This document shows positions 26,381 through 38,700 of a DNA stretch of 64,000 nt, piece after piece. The stretch's first letter is position 1; every line of letters starts with the position of its first letter. The position numbers and the translations under genes were made by a program. Below the pieces are notes generated by a model. It did not search any database, was not told the origin of the DNA, and was given only the letters and a program-made list of their open reading frames with translations. The stretch comes from Ascochyta rabiei (lineage: Eukaryota > Ascomycota > Dothideomycetes > Pleosporales > Didymellaceae): positions 992,001 through 1,056,000 of the forward strand of contig NC_082417.1 of assembly GCF_004011695.2 (NCBI RefSeq), in the 5' to 3' direction.

Positions 26381-26385
26381 CTAGC

Positions 26386-26559
26386 TTTAGCTAGTAGCTA
26401 TTTTGCTTGTTATTAGCGCTTATTGTAGCAGCAGTAAGACTCTTAATTATTAGATTAGAGACTAATAGTAATAGGTTAATAATAATGTATTAATGTTCTG
26501 TTGTTGTTCTATGTAGGGGTGATTTTTGTCTTATCTAGGTTCTGGTAGGGGCCCCTGCA
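26386..26559. other. AT-rich spacer after gypsy A
   Basis: About 170 bp without coding signal. It includes TAAGACTCTTAATTATTAGA (26432-26451), which resembles the sequence just inside the copia LTRs, possibly a scrap of a copia leader. Confidence 0.3.
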
Positions 26560-27600
26560 CGGTTTCTTGGCAGGTATATTACCTAACCTATTTCTCCGAT
26601 ACCTTTCATTTAACAACTACAAACAAGAGCCTAAGGAAATCCACGCTACAAACTACAATATTAGCAAAGGCCAAATTGTGTACAACGGAGAACTAGAAGG
26701 CATAACAAGAGGCTTTAAATTTGCAGCCACTATAGCTACTACAGGACAGGACGTCGAAGTCTTTGCAGACAACTAGGCAGCTATCCTAAGACTAAAAACT
26801 CCTTTAAACAAGCCTAGACAGGCTTAGCAAATACGCTGTATAAAGGTAGCTAAAACTATTAAAGATAAAGGAGCCACAATTAGCCTTATATGGATCCCTG
26901 GACACCAGGACATTGCAGGAAACGCGAAAGCAGACTCTCTAGTAAAAGAAATTATAAAAAAGAGGCCTACCTCTAACTTTACAAGCATTGCTATAACTAG
27001 AATTTAAGTTAAAGCTATTACAACAGACAAATAGGATTACAAACTAGTTACCTACACAGCTAAAGTAATCCTAAGAAAAACAGACACCTACGCAGCAAAA
27101 TACTAGCTAGAACTAATAAACAGGATAAAACTACCTAAAAACACCAAAGGTGAGGTAGTAAGTGCCTACTACTACCTAAAACTAGAATATAGATATAACA
27201 AAGCATACCTACATAATATATAAAAGGTAAATAATAACAGATATATCTACAGCTACGTATAAATAATATAACACCTTCTACTTAGCTATAAAGAATATAG
27301 ACACGTAAGGAAAATAATGTAGGACAGCCTATAAGGACAACAACCTTTAATATAACTACTACTACACCTAACCTAAGGAATTCTAGCTACTCTAGCTTTT
27401 ATTTCAGACACTAGAATAGGCACCTGCAAGTGGTACCTACAGTAAACAGCAGACACCTAAAAACTGCTGTTAACTCCCTAAAGCATAGGCTCTTACTACA
27501 GGACTTTGAACACATATTTACTATCCGCTTTTACAAACACACTCCTTAAATTACTAGAGTAGCTTAACTGCTCTCGTCTTATATAGTCTTAGACTTACCT
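26560..27600 (+). mobile_element. LINE (non-LTR retrotransposon) 3' fragment with RNase H domain
   Basis: The translated plus strand gives an RNase H domain: YNGELEGI (catalytic Glu), VEVFADN (Asp), and IWIPGHQDIAGNAKADSL (the His and last Asp region), then a C-terminal part LRKTDTYAAKYWL and LPKNTKGEVVSAYYYLK found in Tad1-like LINEs. An open frame of 69 codons covers 26567-26776; after it stops are sparse, so this fragment is less decayed than its neighbours. The endonuclease, RT and first RNase H Asp are absent. A second, shorter copy lies at 43298-45781. Confidence 0.82.
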
Positions 27601-27782
27601 AGAACGTTAAACGTATTAATTAATCAATCTATGTAAAGTAAGTTACTATTTAGCTAAAGGATATAGCTCTTATAAAGTAATACTACTAGAGGCTTATAAG
27701 TACCCTCTACTTAATAATTAGATATTATAAGAGTAGAAAAATAAAGAACAATAGTCTTTTAGAATATTTATATAATATTAGC
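27601..27782. other. AT-rich spacer between LINE fragment and gypsy B
   Basis: No coding or repeat signal seen. The last five bases before the LTR are TTAGC, which does not match the other flank of gypsy B. Confidence 0.4.
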
Positions 27783-27984
27783 TGTAAAGAGTGTACAAAG
27801 CAATCACGAGGGAGGATAGAGTTAAAGAGGATAGTAGGTGTATTGAGGTACGTAGTGTGTAGTAACAAGACTAATTGCTGGAGTATTAGCAATTACCTCT
27901 AACACCTTTATATAGTCTGGGCTAACTAGCCCTATAGTAGCTTGCTAAGATAGGTAGAGGTACCCCTAGGCCTAGCGCCTAATA
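27783..27984 (-). repeat. 3' LTR of gypsy B
   Basis: 202 bp, the inverse of the gypsy A LTR (TGTAAAGAG...AGCGCCTAATA on the plus strand). The terminal dinucleotide has one C-to-T change. The purine tract corresponding to AGGGAGGCA lies just inside. Confidence 0.92.
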
Positions 27985-29059
27985 ATGCCTCCCTTTTCTA
28001 GATTGTTTGGCTTAAATAATGGTATAATTAGTAATACTGTATTACTTTAGCCTAGCTTTAGACGTGTTTACTCTGTCTGTCCTGTTATAGCTAATTTTAA
28101 CTAGGTTTAGGCATTTTAGACGCCTTGTAAGGCTAGACAGGGCTTAATACTAATTCTGACTTTACCTAGTAAAAGTTAAACAGAAATCCTCTCTTACCTC
28201 TTACTTTACCTCTAGGGTCTAGGCAGCTGTCTGCGCAGGCTAAAGCTCTAACTAGGTAGCTAGCAGCATATAAGCTATCTATACCCCTATTTTTATTAGT
28301 TACTACTATACCCTACTTTATTTTAGTAAGTACTAACCTATTCTGTCTAGTACTTTTATAAGGATAGCTAAGGGATTTTCTAGGTCTTTCTAGCACATTC
28401 TAACACGATTTAGCAGATAGCACAGCACAATACATCCTAGTAACCTTTTTAGACTATTCCTAACTACTACTGCCTACTACTAACTGTTACTAACTGTTAC
28501 TAACTACTATTTGCTATAGCTGTTATGTCTATACCTACTTACTATAAGATTAATATTACTAAGAATAGTAGGACTACTAAGTAGTGCTGTATACTCGGTC
28601 TCTACTATATTACTAATAGTAATGTCTATAAGGACTATTATTTCTCTGCTAACCTAGCTCTATAGGGTAGCCTACGTTATAGAGATGCCTAGGCCTACTA
28701 CTATAGAGAGTGTTATAATAGCAATAAGAATTACCTATTAGAACATGTCTTGTCTCCGTTTAGCTTGTTTTAGCATCTTTTAACATATTTAGGGCCCTAA
28801 TAAGTACGCTAACAGCTATTTAAGGCTTTCTAGCAATATAGCGCGCCTTTACTCTAGTTATTACCTAGTTACTACTACTTATGCTGCTATTATTAATGTA
28901 GCTAGCGTTAAGACTACCCCTGTAACACCTACTACTACAGTCTACTACGCCTATATCTATTAATAAGAAGACTATAATAGGTAAATCTATTATTAACTAG
29001 GCTAGCTTGTTGCTAGGTATAATTTAAGAGTATGTTCTCTCTCTTTTTAGCTTATTATA

Positions 29060-30901
29060 ACGTAAGCGGTAAGCGAGTCGCTCGGGCAAGCGAGTCGCTC
29101 ACCTTTGCCAAGATCACACCTCCTTCAACCTTTCATCTAATGTCTTAACAACCTGATCTCGAATTGCTTTCTTGTGAGGATAGGATAGTCCTTGCTATCT
29201 AATCTATAAAATCTAACGCGTTGCTAAGCTAGTAACGCGCTGCTGCTATCTATAACGTTCCTTAAAGGACCCTCTCTAACTAACGCGCCAAAACCACCTT
29301 ACAACGCAATTCCTATCCTAACTTATCCCAGCTTACTAGGGTTAAAGAGGACACAATTATATGATATATAAGGAAGCTTAACACGTAAGGCTTTGCCCCT
29401 ACGCTTAGCTACGTACGTAAAATGGCTAATTAACTACTAGCTGCCTGTTACAGTAGCTAGGTTAGGGAAAAATAGGCTAGGAACCTTATATAATAGAAGC
29501 CTAAGATTAAGTCTTATATAAATAGACAGTGTAATTACTAGAGAGTTCTATACAGCAACCTAGCTATTATTAGCCCCTAGTTTAACCTTATATGTAACCT
29601 TAAAGCTACGTATAGTATCCTAGATAAAGATACCTACAACTTTAACAAGACTAGCTTCTAGATAGGTGTTAGGGGGTCTGTTAAGGTAGTAACTGCGTCT
29701 AAGAGGCGTCTTAGACTATTGCAGGTCCAGCCTGGCAACTGTAAATAGGCGACGTTAATTGCCGCAATTAATGCTATAGGGTGGGTTATCCTACTCTTTA
29801 TTATCTTTAAAGTAAAGAACTATAACTAAGCCTAGTATTACAACCTAAAGGATTAGCAGATTAGTGTTAGTAAGAATGGCTAGACAATGAATAAACTAGG
29901 CCTAGAGTGGCTAAAGCACTTTATCTAGCACACAACAGCCTAGACAGTAGGTAGCTACTAGCTGCTAATTATTAATAGCTACAAGAGCTATAAGTTACTT
30001 ACCTTCTAGAATCTGTATAAGGAGAGTAAGATTATTACTCTCTATATGCCTCCTTACACCTCCTACATCCTACAGCCACTTAATATAGGGTGTTTTGCCC
30101 TATTAAAGCAGGCGTATAAGAAGGAAATTAATGTCTTAGCAAACTGTTACATTACCCATATTAACAAGAAAGCGTTCCTAGCTGCCTTTAATCAGGTTTT
30201 TAATAAGGCGTTCTTATCTAGTAATATTTAATTAAGCTTCTAAGCAACAGGCTTAGTTCTAGATAACCTAGAGGTAGTGCTATTAAGGCTTAAAGTAAAG
30301 CCTTGTACGCCATCACTACCTCTACTAGGGCCTACCCCCTAGCAACCTAAAACACTAAGCAACGCTGCTGAAATTAGAGCTTAGTTAACGCTAATATTAA
30401 AGAGAATTAGGGAATACAGAAGTTTATTAACAGAATAAATCTGTGAGATAGTGCAGTAGTTTTAAAAGGGAGCTGAAATAATAGTGCATACCTAGGTGCT
30501 AATAGCAGCTAAGATAGTTAAGCTTTAAGCAGCAAATAAAGCTGCTTCTAAGCGTAAAACACGTAAAAAGAAGCAGATCTAGCATGGTGGGACCCTATCT
30601 TAGTAAGAGGCAGAGGAGATAGTTAAGCGTAGGGATGCTGATGCGCTAGTTGAGGCTAAGAGGCGTAAGGAGAGGATGCGAACGGGTGGTAGTAGACAGG
30701 GTTCTTAACGCTGTAGGAGGTGTAGTAAGGTAGGGCACAACAAGCGCACATATAAGAAAGATACTATAGACTAATTAGATTAATTTAAGGTACTATAAGC
30801 TAGAGTACAATGTTGTAGTGTTGAGTTATAGTGTTGTAAAGGTTTAAGGCTTAAAAAGGTAAGCAACTCGCTTGCCTAAGCGACTTGCTTACCGCTTACG
30901 T
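29060..30901 (+). mobile_element. Pogo/Fot1-type DNA transposon, copy 2
   Basis: An 1842-bp element with TA on both sides (29058-29059, 30902-30903) and terminal inverted repeats ACGTAAGCGGTAAGCGAG. The uninterrupted site is preserved in gypsy A (about 25093-25110, minus strand), where the sequence reads straight through one TA. Same family and exact length as copy 1, opposite orientation. Confidence 0.93.
29140..30774 (+). pseudogene. Pogo-type transposase remnant (copy 2)
   Basis: 545 codons in one frame from the ATG at 29140 to TAA at 30772-30774, broken only by in-frame TAA/TAG. Blocks: YNFNKTSF (family NFDE), LLIINSYKSY (family LLIxDGHxSH) and LQPLNIGCF (family LQPLD), so all three catalytic Asp positions read as Asn. 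The basic segment KRKTRKKKQ and a damaged zinc knuckle CRRCSKVGHNKRT lie at the C-terminus. The open piece 30046-30231 is identical to copy 1. Confidence 0.88.
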
Positions 30902-31799
30902 TAGCATAAGTTAAACCTTTATAGGAACTATTTACTGCAGGAAGAACTACTTACACTCTATAATAGCAACACTTGCGCATATAAGTTAACGTTATCTAGC
31001 ATCTACATTAAGAAGCAAGATTAATCTAAGGCTAGCGCTGTTAAGGCTAAGATAAAGCAAAAGAAGATGTTAGAGGAGAGTAGTAGCAAGTCTAATCTAG
31101 ATGCGCCTATTACCCCCTGTAAGAAGGTATTATAGCATATTTTAACCTGTTTTAATAATATCTAACTTCTTATATAGTTAAAGTACTAGATTGCAGGCAC
31201 TAGAAAGACACTTAGTTAGCTCTAAGAGGAGTGGGAGGAGCAGGAGGCTGCTAAGCAGGCTGCCGCTAACGCTGCTACTACTGCTACTGCTGCTAAGAAG
31301 CCTTATAGTAGTTGCAAGGCTACTACTTATACCTATAGTAGTAGTTATAGTTAATAGATGTTCCCTATAATAGAAGGTTTAGATTAATAATACCTAAGTT
31401 TGTAGTTAGTAGATAGTTTTAGGCTAATATAACAATTAGGTGTATTACACTCTTAGATAGTCTAAATAATACTAAGAAGGTATTCTTCTATACTAATTCT
31501 CTTATATTTACTTATAATTATAACTATATAACATAGCATATAACTTTCTTTATCTTCTTATATTAGAAATAGCTATAATAGGCTAAAAGATATCTGCTTT
31601 AGCTAGTCTGTATTTCTTAGGGTAAGGTAGGGTTATATTTTCCCTTAGTATAAACTATTAAACACTTATTAATTAAAAAACCCCTATAGGGAAAAATTAT
31701 AATTAAGTAAAGGTATTTAGCCTTTTTAGTCTCCCCCTTTTTAGAATTTAACCTTAACGTCTTATTACACAGTCTAGGCAGTGACTTTATTATTTTCTA

Positions 31800-34700
31800 G
31801 TATTATTTTAGCGCTTCTTTAGAAAGATTTATGCTAATTTCCTAGGAATTTTCTAAGTTAGGGAATCTGTCCTACTTAATAAGGTATTCCTACTGTCTAT
31901 TAGCTAATTACCTTCTATTAAGAACTTTTTCTACATCCTATACCTTCTCTTCCCCTTTAACTATAGTTTCTTATATTTATTTCTATATAATTAGGAGTTA
32001 ACTTCTTAGTATGTATAGGTCTAGCAGTAATGTAAAGAATACTAGATAGATCTCTTTTGTTCCTAGCAGGTCTACTCTATATGCACTAGGGCTAATCTAG
32101 GCTATAATAGTCCTAGGTCCTAGGTATTTCTAGTCTAGCTTCTTTTTATGTCGTACTATCCTAATATTCTTACTAGAGACTAGTACTTTGTCGCCTACGT
32201 TATAGGGTGCTAGTAGTTGTTTCTTATCTAAGTGTTTCTTTTAATACTTATTTAAATTTTCTATTTTTGCTTTACAGGTAGCCTATAAGGTAATAACTCT
32301 GGCAGCCAATTCCTATGTAAGGGAAGATTTTCTACCATTTAATGCTAAAGTAGGCTAATCTGTGCCCCTTACATCTATACTATAACAGGCTTAGAAAGGT
32401 GGTATATTTATAGATGCTTAAATGCTATTATTATACATATATTCTGCAGTTAAAATCTATAGGGCCTAATTATCTTATTCTAGAGTATAGTAGCAATATA
32501 AGTACTATTTAAGAGTCTAATTTTGCCTTTCTGTTTAGCTATCTGTCTAGGGATAATAGGGTGACGTTAAGACTTATCTTAAGTTTAAATAGTTGTTAAA
32601 GGTTTCCCACGTCTTTAAGTTTCTTAGCAGCCCCTAGTCTAAGATACTTTGTGCTAGCGCGCTGTGTAAGCAGATAATTTCTCTAATCTAGGTATATGCT
32701 AGATCTTTTCTATCCTAATTAGCCCTAGCTACTATATAATATAACATTTTAGTTAATTTGTATACTACTACTAGTATAGAGTTATACACTAACCTAGCCA
32801 CCTTACTAGAGGGTAATTCTGTAATAGAATCTATTGTTACGTCCTTCTATAGTTAGCTTAGCACTAGTAAAGGTTATAGTAACCTGTACAGTTTATGTTA
32901 GGTAGCAGTTAATCTCCTATATACTAAGCAGTTATAGCAGTAGTTAGATATATCCTTAGTAATGCCCTTCTAGGTATATCTGCGCTAAATCTTCTCTAAG
33001 GTCCTTTATGCTCTAAAGTGTCCTATCATTAGGTTATTATAACGTTCTTTAATTACTTACACTTTATCTTTTAGCCTTACAAGTAAGATACGCTTCTCCT
33101 TAGCTATATTATCTTTTTCTAGGTTATTTTATCCTATTTTAACGTTACTTAACTCTTTTTTAGTGCTAGAGAGTTTATCTGTGTTATCTAAGTCTGTTAT
33201 TAGCTCTGTATAACTGTTCTCTCTTAACTCTTCTCTTTTAAGATCTCTTATATTCTTTCTTCCTTTTATAGACAAATAAAGGGTTATAGCTGCTACTTAG
33301 GGAGCATTAGGGTTTCTTCTAGTTAGGATCTCCTAAAGTAGTTATATAGAAGCCTTATTGTACTTTTATAAGGAGTCTTATACCTCTCTTATATAATTAG
33401 GACACTGTAAGGGTCTATCTACAGGGTTTGTAGACCCTAGGTAATAAGTATTTATAAAGTTAAACTTGGATAATACTAAGTATGCCCTTACTTGCTAATA
33501 GCTAAGAGCCTTTGTCTCTATAAACTATTTTAGGTTTTAGTAATCTGTTAGGATCTTAAAGAAGGTACTGTCTAAGTATCTTTGCTAATGCTGTAGGCTC
33601 TAGATAATTGTAAGAAGTTCCTAGTTATAAGTATTATAGTTATACTCTGCTTAAATTAACTTCTTGAAATAGAGGTCTACAGGCCTCTATTAGGTTAGCT
33701 TCCCCTCTCTAGGGACTAGTTAACTAAGGATTCCTAAGATAGCGCCTCTAGAGGCATCTACTTCTATCCTAGTCTGCCTCCTAGGTATAAAATAAACTAA
33801 GATAGGTACGTTAATAAATAAATTCTTTATATTCTAGAAAGCTTATAGGGATTCTTTACTTAGCTTAAGAGGCTAACTCTCCTTCTTCCTTATTACTTAA
33901 CTAGATTTAGCTAAACTTAGCCCTTTCTAGGTTAATTAGGTTAATAGTAAGGCTAATTTAGAAAACCCTATAATAAACCTTTAGTAGTAATTTATAAAGC
34001 CTATAAATACTTAGATATTACAAACTGTGCGCAGAAATAGCTATTCTTAGATTGTTTTAACCCTGTCTAGGTTAATACTTACCCCTTTAGGTAAGACTAT
34101 GTACCTAAGGTACTCTATACGTTAATAGTGCTATTTACACTTATCTAAGCGTATATAGAGGTTTACTTTATAAAGCCTCTCTAAGACCTCCTTAACGTGT
34201 CTAACGTAGTCTTCCTCTGTTCTAGAGTATACTAATATGTTATCTAGATATACCATATAAGTTACATTAACTAACCCTATTAGTGCCTTATTTATATAGG
34301 CCTGAAATTAGGTAGAAACATTTATAAGTGTAAACAGCATTACTGTGTACTTAAAATGTCTATACCTAGTTTAAAAAGCAGTCTTCTACTTATCTCCTTC
34401 CTTAATTTAGATATAGTAATATACCTTATGTACATCTAGTTTAGTATAGAACTTAGCTTACGCTAGTTATTCTAGTAACTCTGTAATTAGTAGTAATAGA
34501 TAGTAGTTTTTAACTATTATCTTATTTAGACCTCTATATTCTACACACAGTTATAGGTTGCTATCTTTCTTCTTTAAAAAGAGAATAGGCGCCCTAGCTA
34601 GTAACCTTAAGTGTTGTATCTAGCTATATTATGAATATTCTGCTAGATACTTCCTAAGTATCTCTAATTCTGTTATGGATAGCCTGTATAACAGTTAGTA

Positions 34701-35620
34701 GGGGGAAGTAGCTCCCTCTATAATATTAATTACTAGGTTGTGCTCTCTATGCTCTAGTAGGACCTAAGTATTATCCTCTAATCCTAAGTACGCATATTTG
34801 CAATACACTTCTAGAATTAGGCCCTTTTTAGTAGATATTAGGTTATATGTACCTACTTAGTTTACTGTATATATATAAACGTCTACTAAGAGACTTCTTA
34901 TAGTGCGTTTAAACTCTTTAGTATCTTCTAATACTATTTTCTCTAGTTTAGGAAAGTTCTTATACTTCTTCCTTTAGAAGAGTATACTCTAGCTTAAATA
35001 GCTTAGCTTAGGGTTTATCTAGTTAATTTAGGGTAATCTAAGGTATATCTTGTACCTTTATAGGTCTATAACTATAAAAGGTATCTATTAGACCTCCTGT
35101 CTTCTACAGGAGTTAATAATAGATACTTCTGCTGTAGTTACTCTATAGATAGGTAATCTGCTCCACCTACACCTTTAGCCACTATTTTATTTAATAGTAT
35201 AACCTCTAGATCCTGCTCCTTTACTAGATGAACTAAAATTAAGTTTAGTTGTAACCCTCTATCTATTAGGGCTTCTACGTTCTCTGTATTGCCTATAGAT
35301 GCTTTAACTATAAGTAGGAGTATATATTCTAAATACACTGCCTTATAAAGAGAGATATTTTTCTTCTTCTTCTTAGATAATTTAATATAGGCTATAAGAG
35401 AGGAGATTAGGTCTTAGGCCCCTTATCTTTTCCTAACTTATCTAGAGCAGGGTCTTTCTAGTTTAACTTTAGCTTTAGGCAGTCTAGGCAGTAGTAACTA
35501 GTTTCTCTGTACTTAAGGCATGCGTTTTAGGTCTTATGTAGCCTATCTTAGCCCTTTTTGCCTTTTACTAGCTTCTTACAGAACTTCTTAAACTTTAATA
35601 ACTTTTTTAGGGTTTTTATA
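31800..35620 (-). pseudogene. pol remnant of gypsy B
   Basis: The intact piece 35138-35338 (66 codons) covers the protease: VEALIDRGLQLNLI, where retropepsins have the DSG/DTG active site, here DRG. Downstream on the minus strand are RT, RNase H, integrase and a chromodomain-like end collinear with gypsy A, broken by stops. The Gag half is separated by copia B. Confidence 0.8.
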
Positions 35621-35624
35621 TTCC

Positions 35625-35786
35625 TGTCAGATAACCAACCTTACCGAGCCAAGTTAGGGGTTTAGGGTTAACCTCGGTTAACTTAGGGGCTAGCGGCACA
35701 CACACATAAAATAAGCCATTAAGACAGATAATTATTAATTAATTACCTTTATTATTATCTTTGCACGTTAAGCATATTATCTAACT
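35625..35786 (+). repeat. 5' LTR of copia B
   Basis: 162 bp, preceded by TSD ATTCC; the final base is T instead of A. Confidence 0.92.
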
Positions 35787-38700
35787 ATTTAGAGTCTTAC
35801 TAACACTACTAAAATACAGTTTTAATATATTGCTATTAACTATGCGTAATTTAATAATAGTTCTTATAGATTACATAACCTACACACCTTAGTTATATTA
35901 ACTACAGACCTGCTGCGCCTCTCTAGACATATAGGAGAAGATAGACCTAAATTAGACTATCCCTCTAAGGACTAAGCTACAAGTACCTAACGCTCTAGAC
36001 ATTACTAGCTATAAGAGGAGGCTAGCCCTTAGGAATAATAAACAAGGAAACCCTTAGCTTTCTAAAATCCTATCTAAACTATTAGCTAACAGCCTAAAGG
36101 CATAAAAGGAAGATAATAACTATTAGAAGAGCTGCCTTAAATTCTACAAGATAGCGGATAGAGACTACTATAAGGAACAAGCTAACCTAGACAAGGTAGT
36201 AATATTTAACTAAAGCTTAGTATTACCTTACCTTATAAAGAACTACTGCTAACTAGGTAAATTAATTTAAATATAGCTTATTAGCCTTAAACATATAGTT
36301 AGCATTAATACTAAAGAAGAACAATTACGCATATGCTACTAATACCTAGCAGCACTTAAACTAATAAGACAACCTAGGAGCTAGAATACCTAGCTCCTTA
36401 AGTATAATTATGCTGCAACTAACGCTAAAATAGAGGGTATTACTAAAATATATAATATACAAGACACTGTCTAAGACTTCTTAGATTTAGTAATAAACAT
36501 AGCGCTAACTTAGGTAACAATATTCTAGGACTATAGCAGATAAGAACAAAATATAACTTATAAAGAAATAGTAAAACGCTTCTAAGAGCATATAAGTAAG
36601 TACTACCCTAAGGGGAGACAGTAAAGGGGCGCCTTTGCTGCATGTAACAACTTAACTCTTACTGCTAGTAGTAAATCTACCCTAGACACTAATAGGGACG
36701 CTTCTTATGTTGTTAAAGACGTATTATCTACTCTTACTATATAGGGTAGTTAGGGAAGACCTTATTAAAAACAGAATATTAGTTAAATAACTATATCTAA
36801 GTAGTCCCTAAGAGGGGATATAGTGGCAGCTAGAGGAGTAAAATACCCTGCTTATAGACAACGCTATAGACTAGAAGATTACTACTACATCTATAAAGAT
36901 AAAGCACTATAATAGTTTACTCTACGTAATAGAATTGCTAAGATAGTATAATTTAGGATAGAATAAAATGCTAACCTTTAAGATTAGGTTAGATCTGCAA
37001 AACAAGCTTGCACTAAGACACTAGCTATTAAGACATCCTAAACACTAGAGGCACCTCTAGAATAACTACAGAGATAGAAGATATTAATAATTAATATAAG
37101 TCTAGTTAAAGAATTATACAATATAGAGCTGCTAAGCTACCCTTTTAGGAACTCCTTTATCCTTAACTTAGAATTAATAATTTATATTATAAATAATAAG
37201 CACTGTATATAACACCTTACTCTACCTATATTAAATAACTACCTATAGGTAGGAAACTCCTAGGTATAGATATAGGGATATAGCACTGTCTATCTCTATC
37301 TATTAAATATAAGCTAACTAACTACTCTTATACTACACAACGTAGCATAGTACTTAGACATACTTTGCAACCTTGTCTCTTTCTAACAACTACGTTAACA
37401 GGGCATCTAGTAGGACACAAAAGGAGATCTAACTTAGCTTAGACAAGTAGACAACACAGCTATTATATCCTTAGATAAATAACATAGATAATAGGTACTT
37501 AGGGAACAGCTATAGACAGTATTTGTAATACAATTAACATAAAGCTAAATACCTAAGACTGCTACTGCTCTGCTATAGCATAAGCAAATAGGGCACCCTA
37601 AAGCTACTACTATTAAACACCTTATCTAACAATCTTAGGGGGTAAGAGTTAGGGGTATTACTATAGTCTAATATAATGCTTATAGATAAACTAAGACTAA
37701 AAGGCAAATTAGTTAAACACTATAAATAAGTAATAAAGGACTAGGAGAATGTATAGTAATTAACTTCTACTTATATAAAGAAGGAAGCTTTACTAAGGAA
37801 AAGAGCTAATTGCTTACTATTAACAGGCAATCTAGCTTCCTCTAGGACTTCTATTTTAAAGATAATTAACTAGGAAAGACAATTATCTACTTCCTAAACA
37901 CTCTTACACAATTTCTGTTAAAACAATACAAGATCTAGGTCAAGGTAATTAAGTGTAATAGTAAAATTACTATAATAAAACTAGAAGTATTAAGATAGTG
38001 CGCTGCACAATTAATTAGGCTTAGGCCTTCTGCACTAGACACCTAAGCACAGAACAGAGGTAATAAATAATTAGGGGGTGTAATAAAAGATAAGGTATGC
38101 ACTATAAGATTAGACGTAAACCTACTATAGGAAATATAGCTAGAGATTATAAGGGCAGTAGTGTACCTACACAACTAAGCACTAAGGTTATTAAACAACT
38201 AGAAAACACCCTATAATATGTTCTTTACCTACACATCATAACTAGCTAGCCTAAATATATAAAGCAGGAAACTAAACTAGGTATATCTAAGAGTATAAAG
38301 ATATAAAGCCTTTACTCTTATAAGTAACACGCTTTAAGTAAAATTATAACTCTAGTAACTAGACCTAAGAGCATAGATAGGATACCTAGTAGTATACTAA
38401 TCCTTAAATATATATTAGATATAAATTCTAACCTTAGCAAAGGTTATTAGTATAAGAGATGTAATCTTTAATAAGGATACTGTCTTTAGTAGCTAGACTT
38501 AGGACCTAATAGACAACCTTATGCATAGTACTCTTAAAGAGATAGTAATATAGACAGGAAGCGTAGAGCTTCTGCCTCTACCCTGAAATAAGGCTAAAAT
38601 CTAGTTATTCTATAAGGACAACACTATTACACACTTAAATACTATAGAAGATTAACTAGGATATAATAATAAATAGAACGCTAGACATATATATCTAACC

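Larger units (their letters stand above)
28685..31354 (+). pseudogene. Opposite-strand ORF remnant in the tail of gypsy B, split by pogo copy 2
   Basis: It lies opposite to gypsy B pol. It starts with ATG at 28685 (MPRPTTIESVIIAIRI), is interrupted by pogo copy 2, then continues with KASAVKAKIKQKKMLEESSS and the acidic/alanine stretch EEWEEQEAAKQAAANAA to a TAA near 31352. It is the same sequence as the minus-strand frame in gypsy A. Removing the pogo insertion does not leave a single frame, so an intron or indel is needed. Function unknown. Confidence 0.4.
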
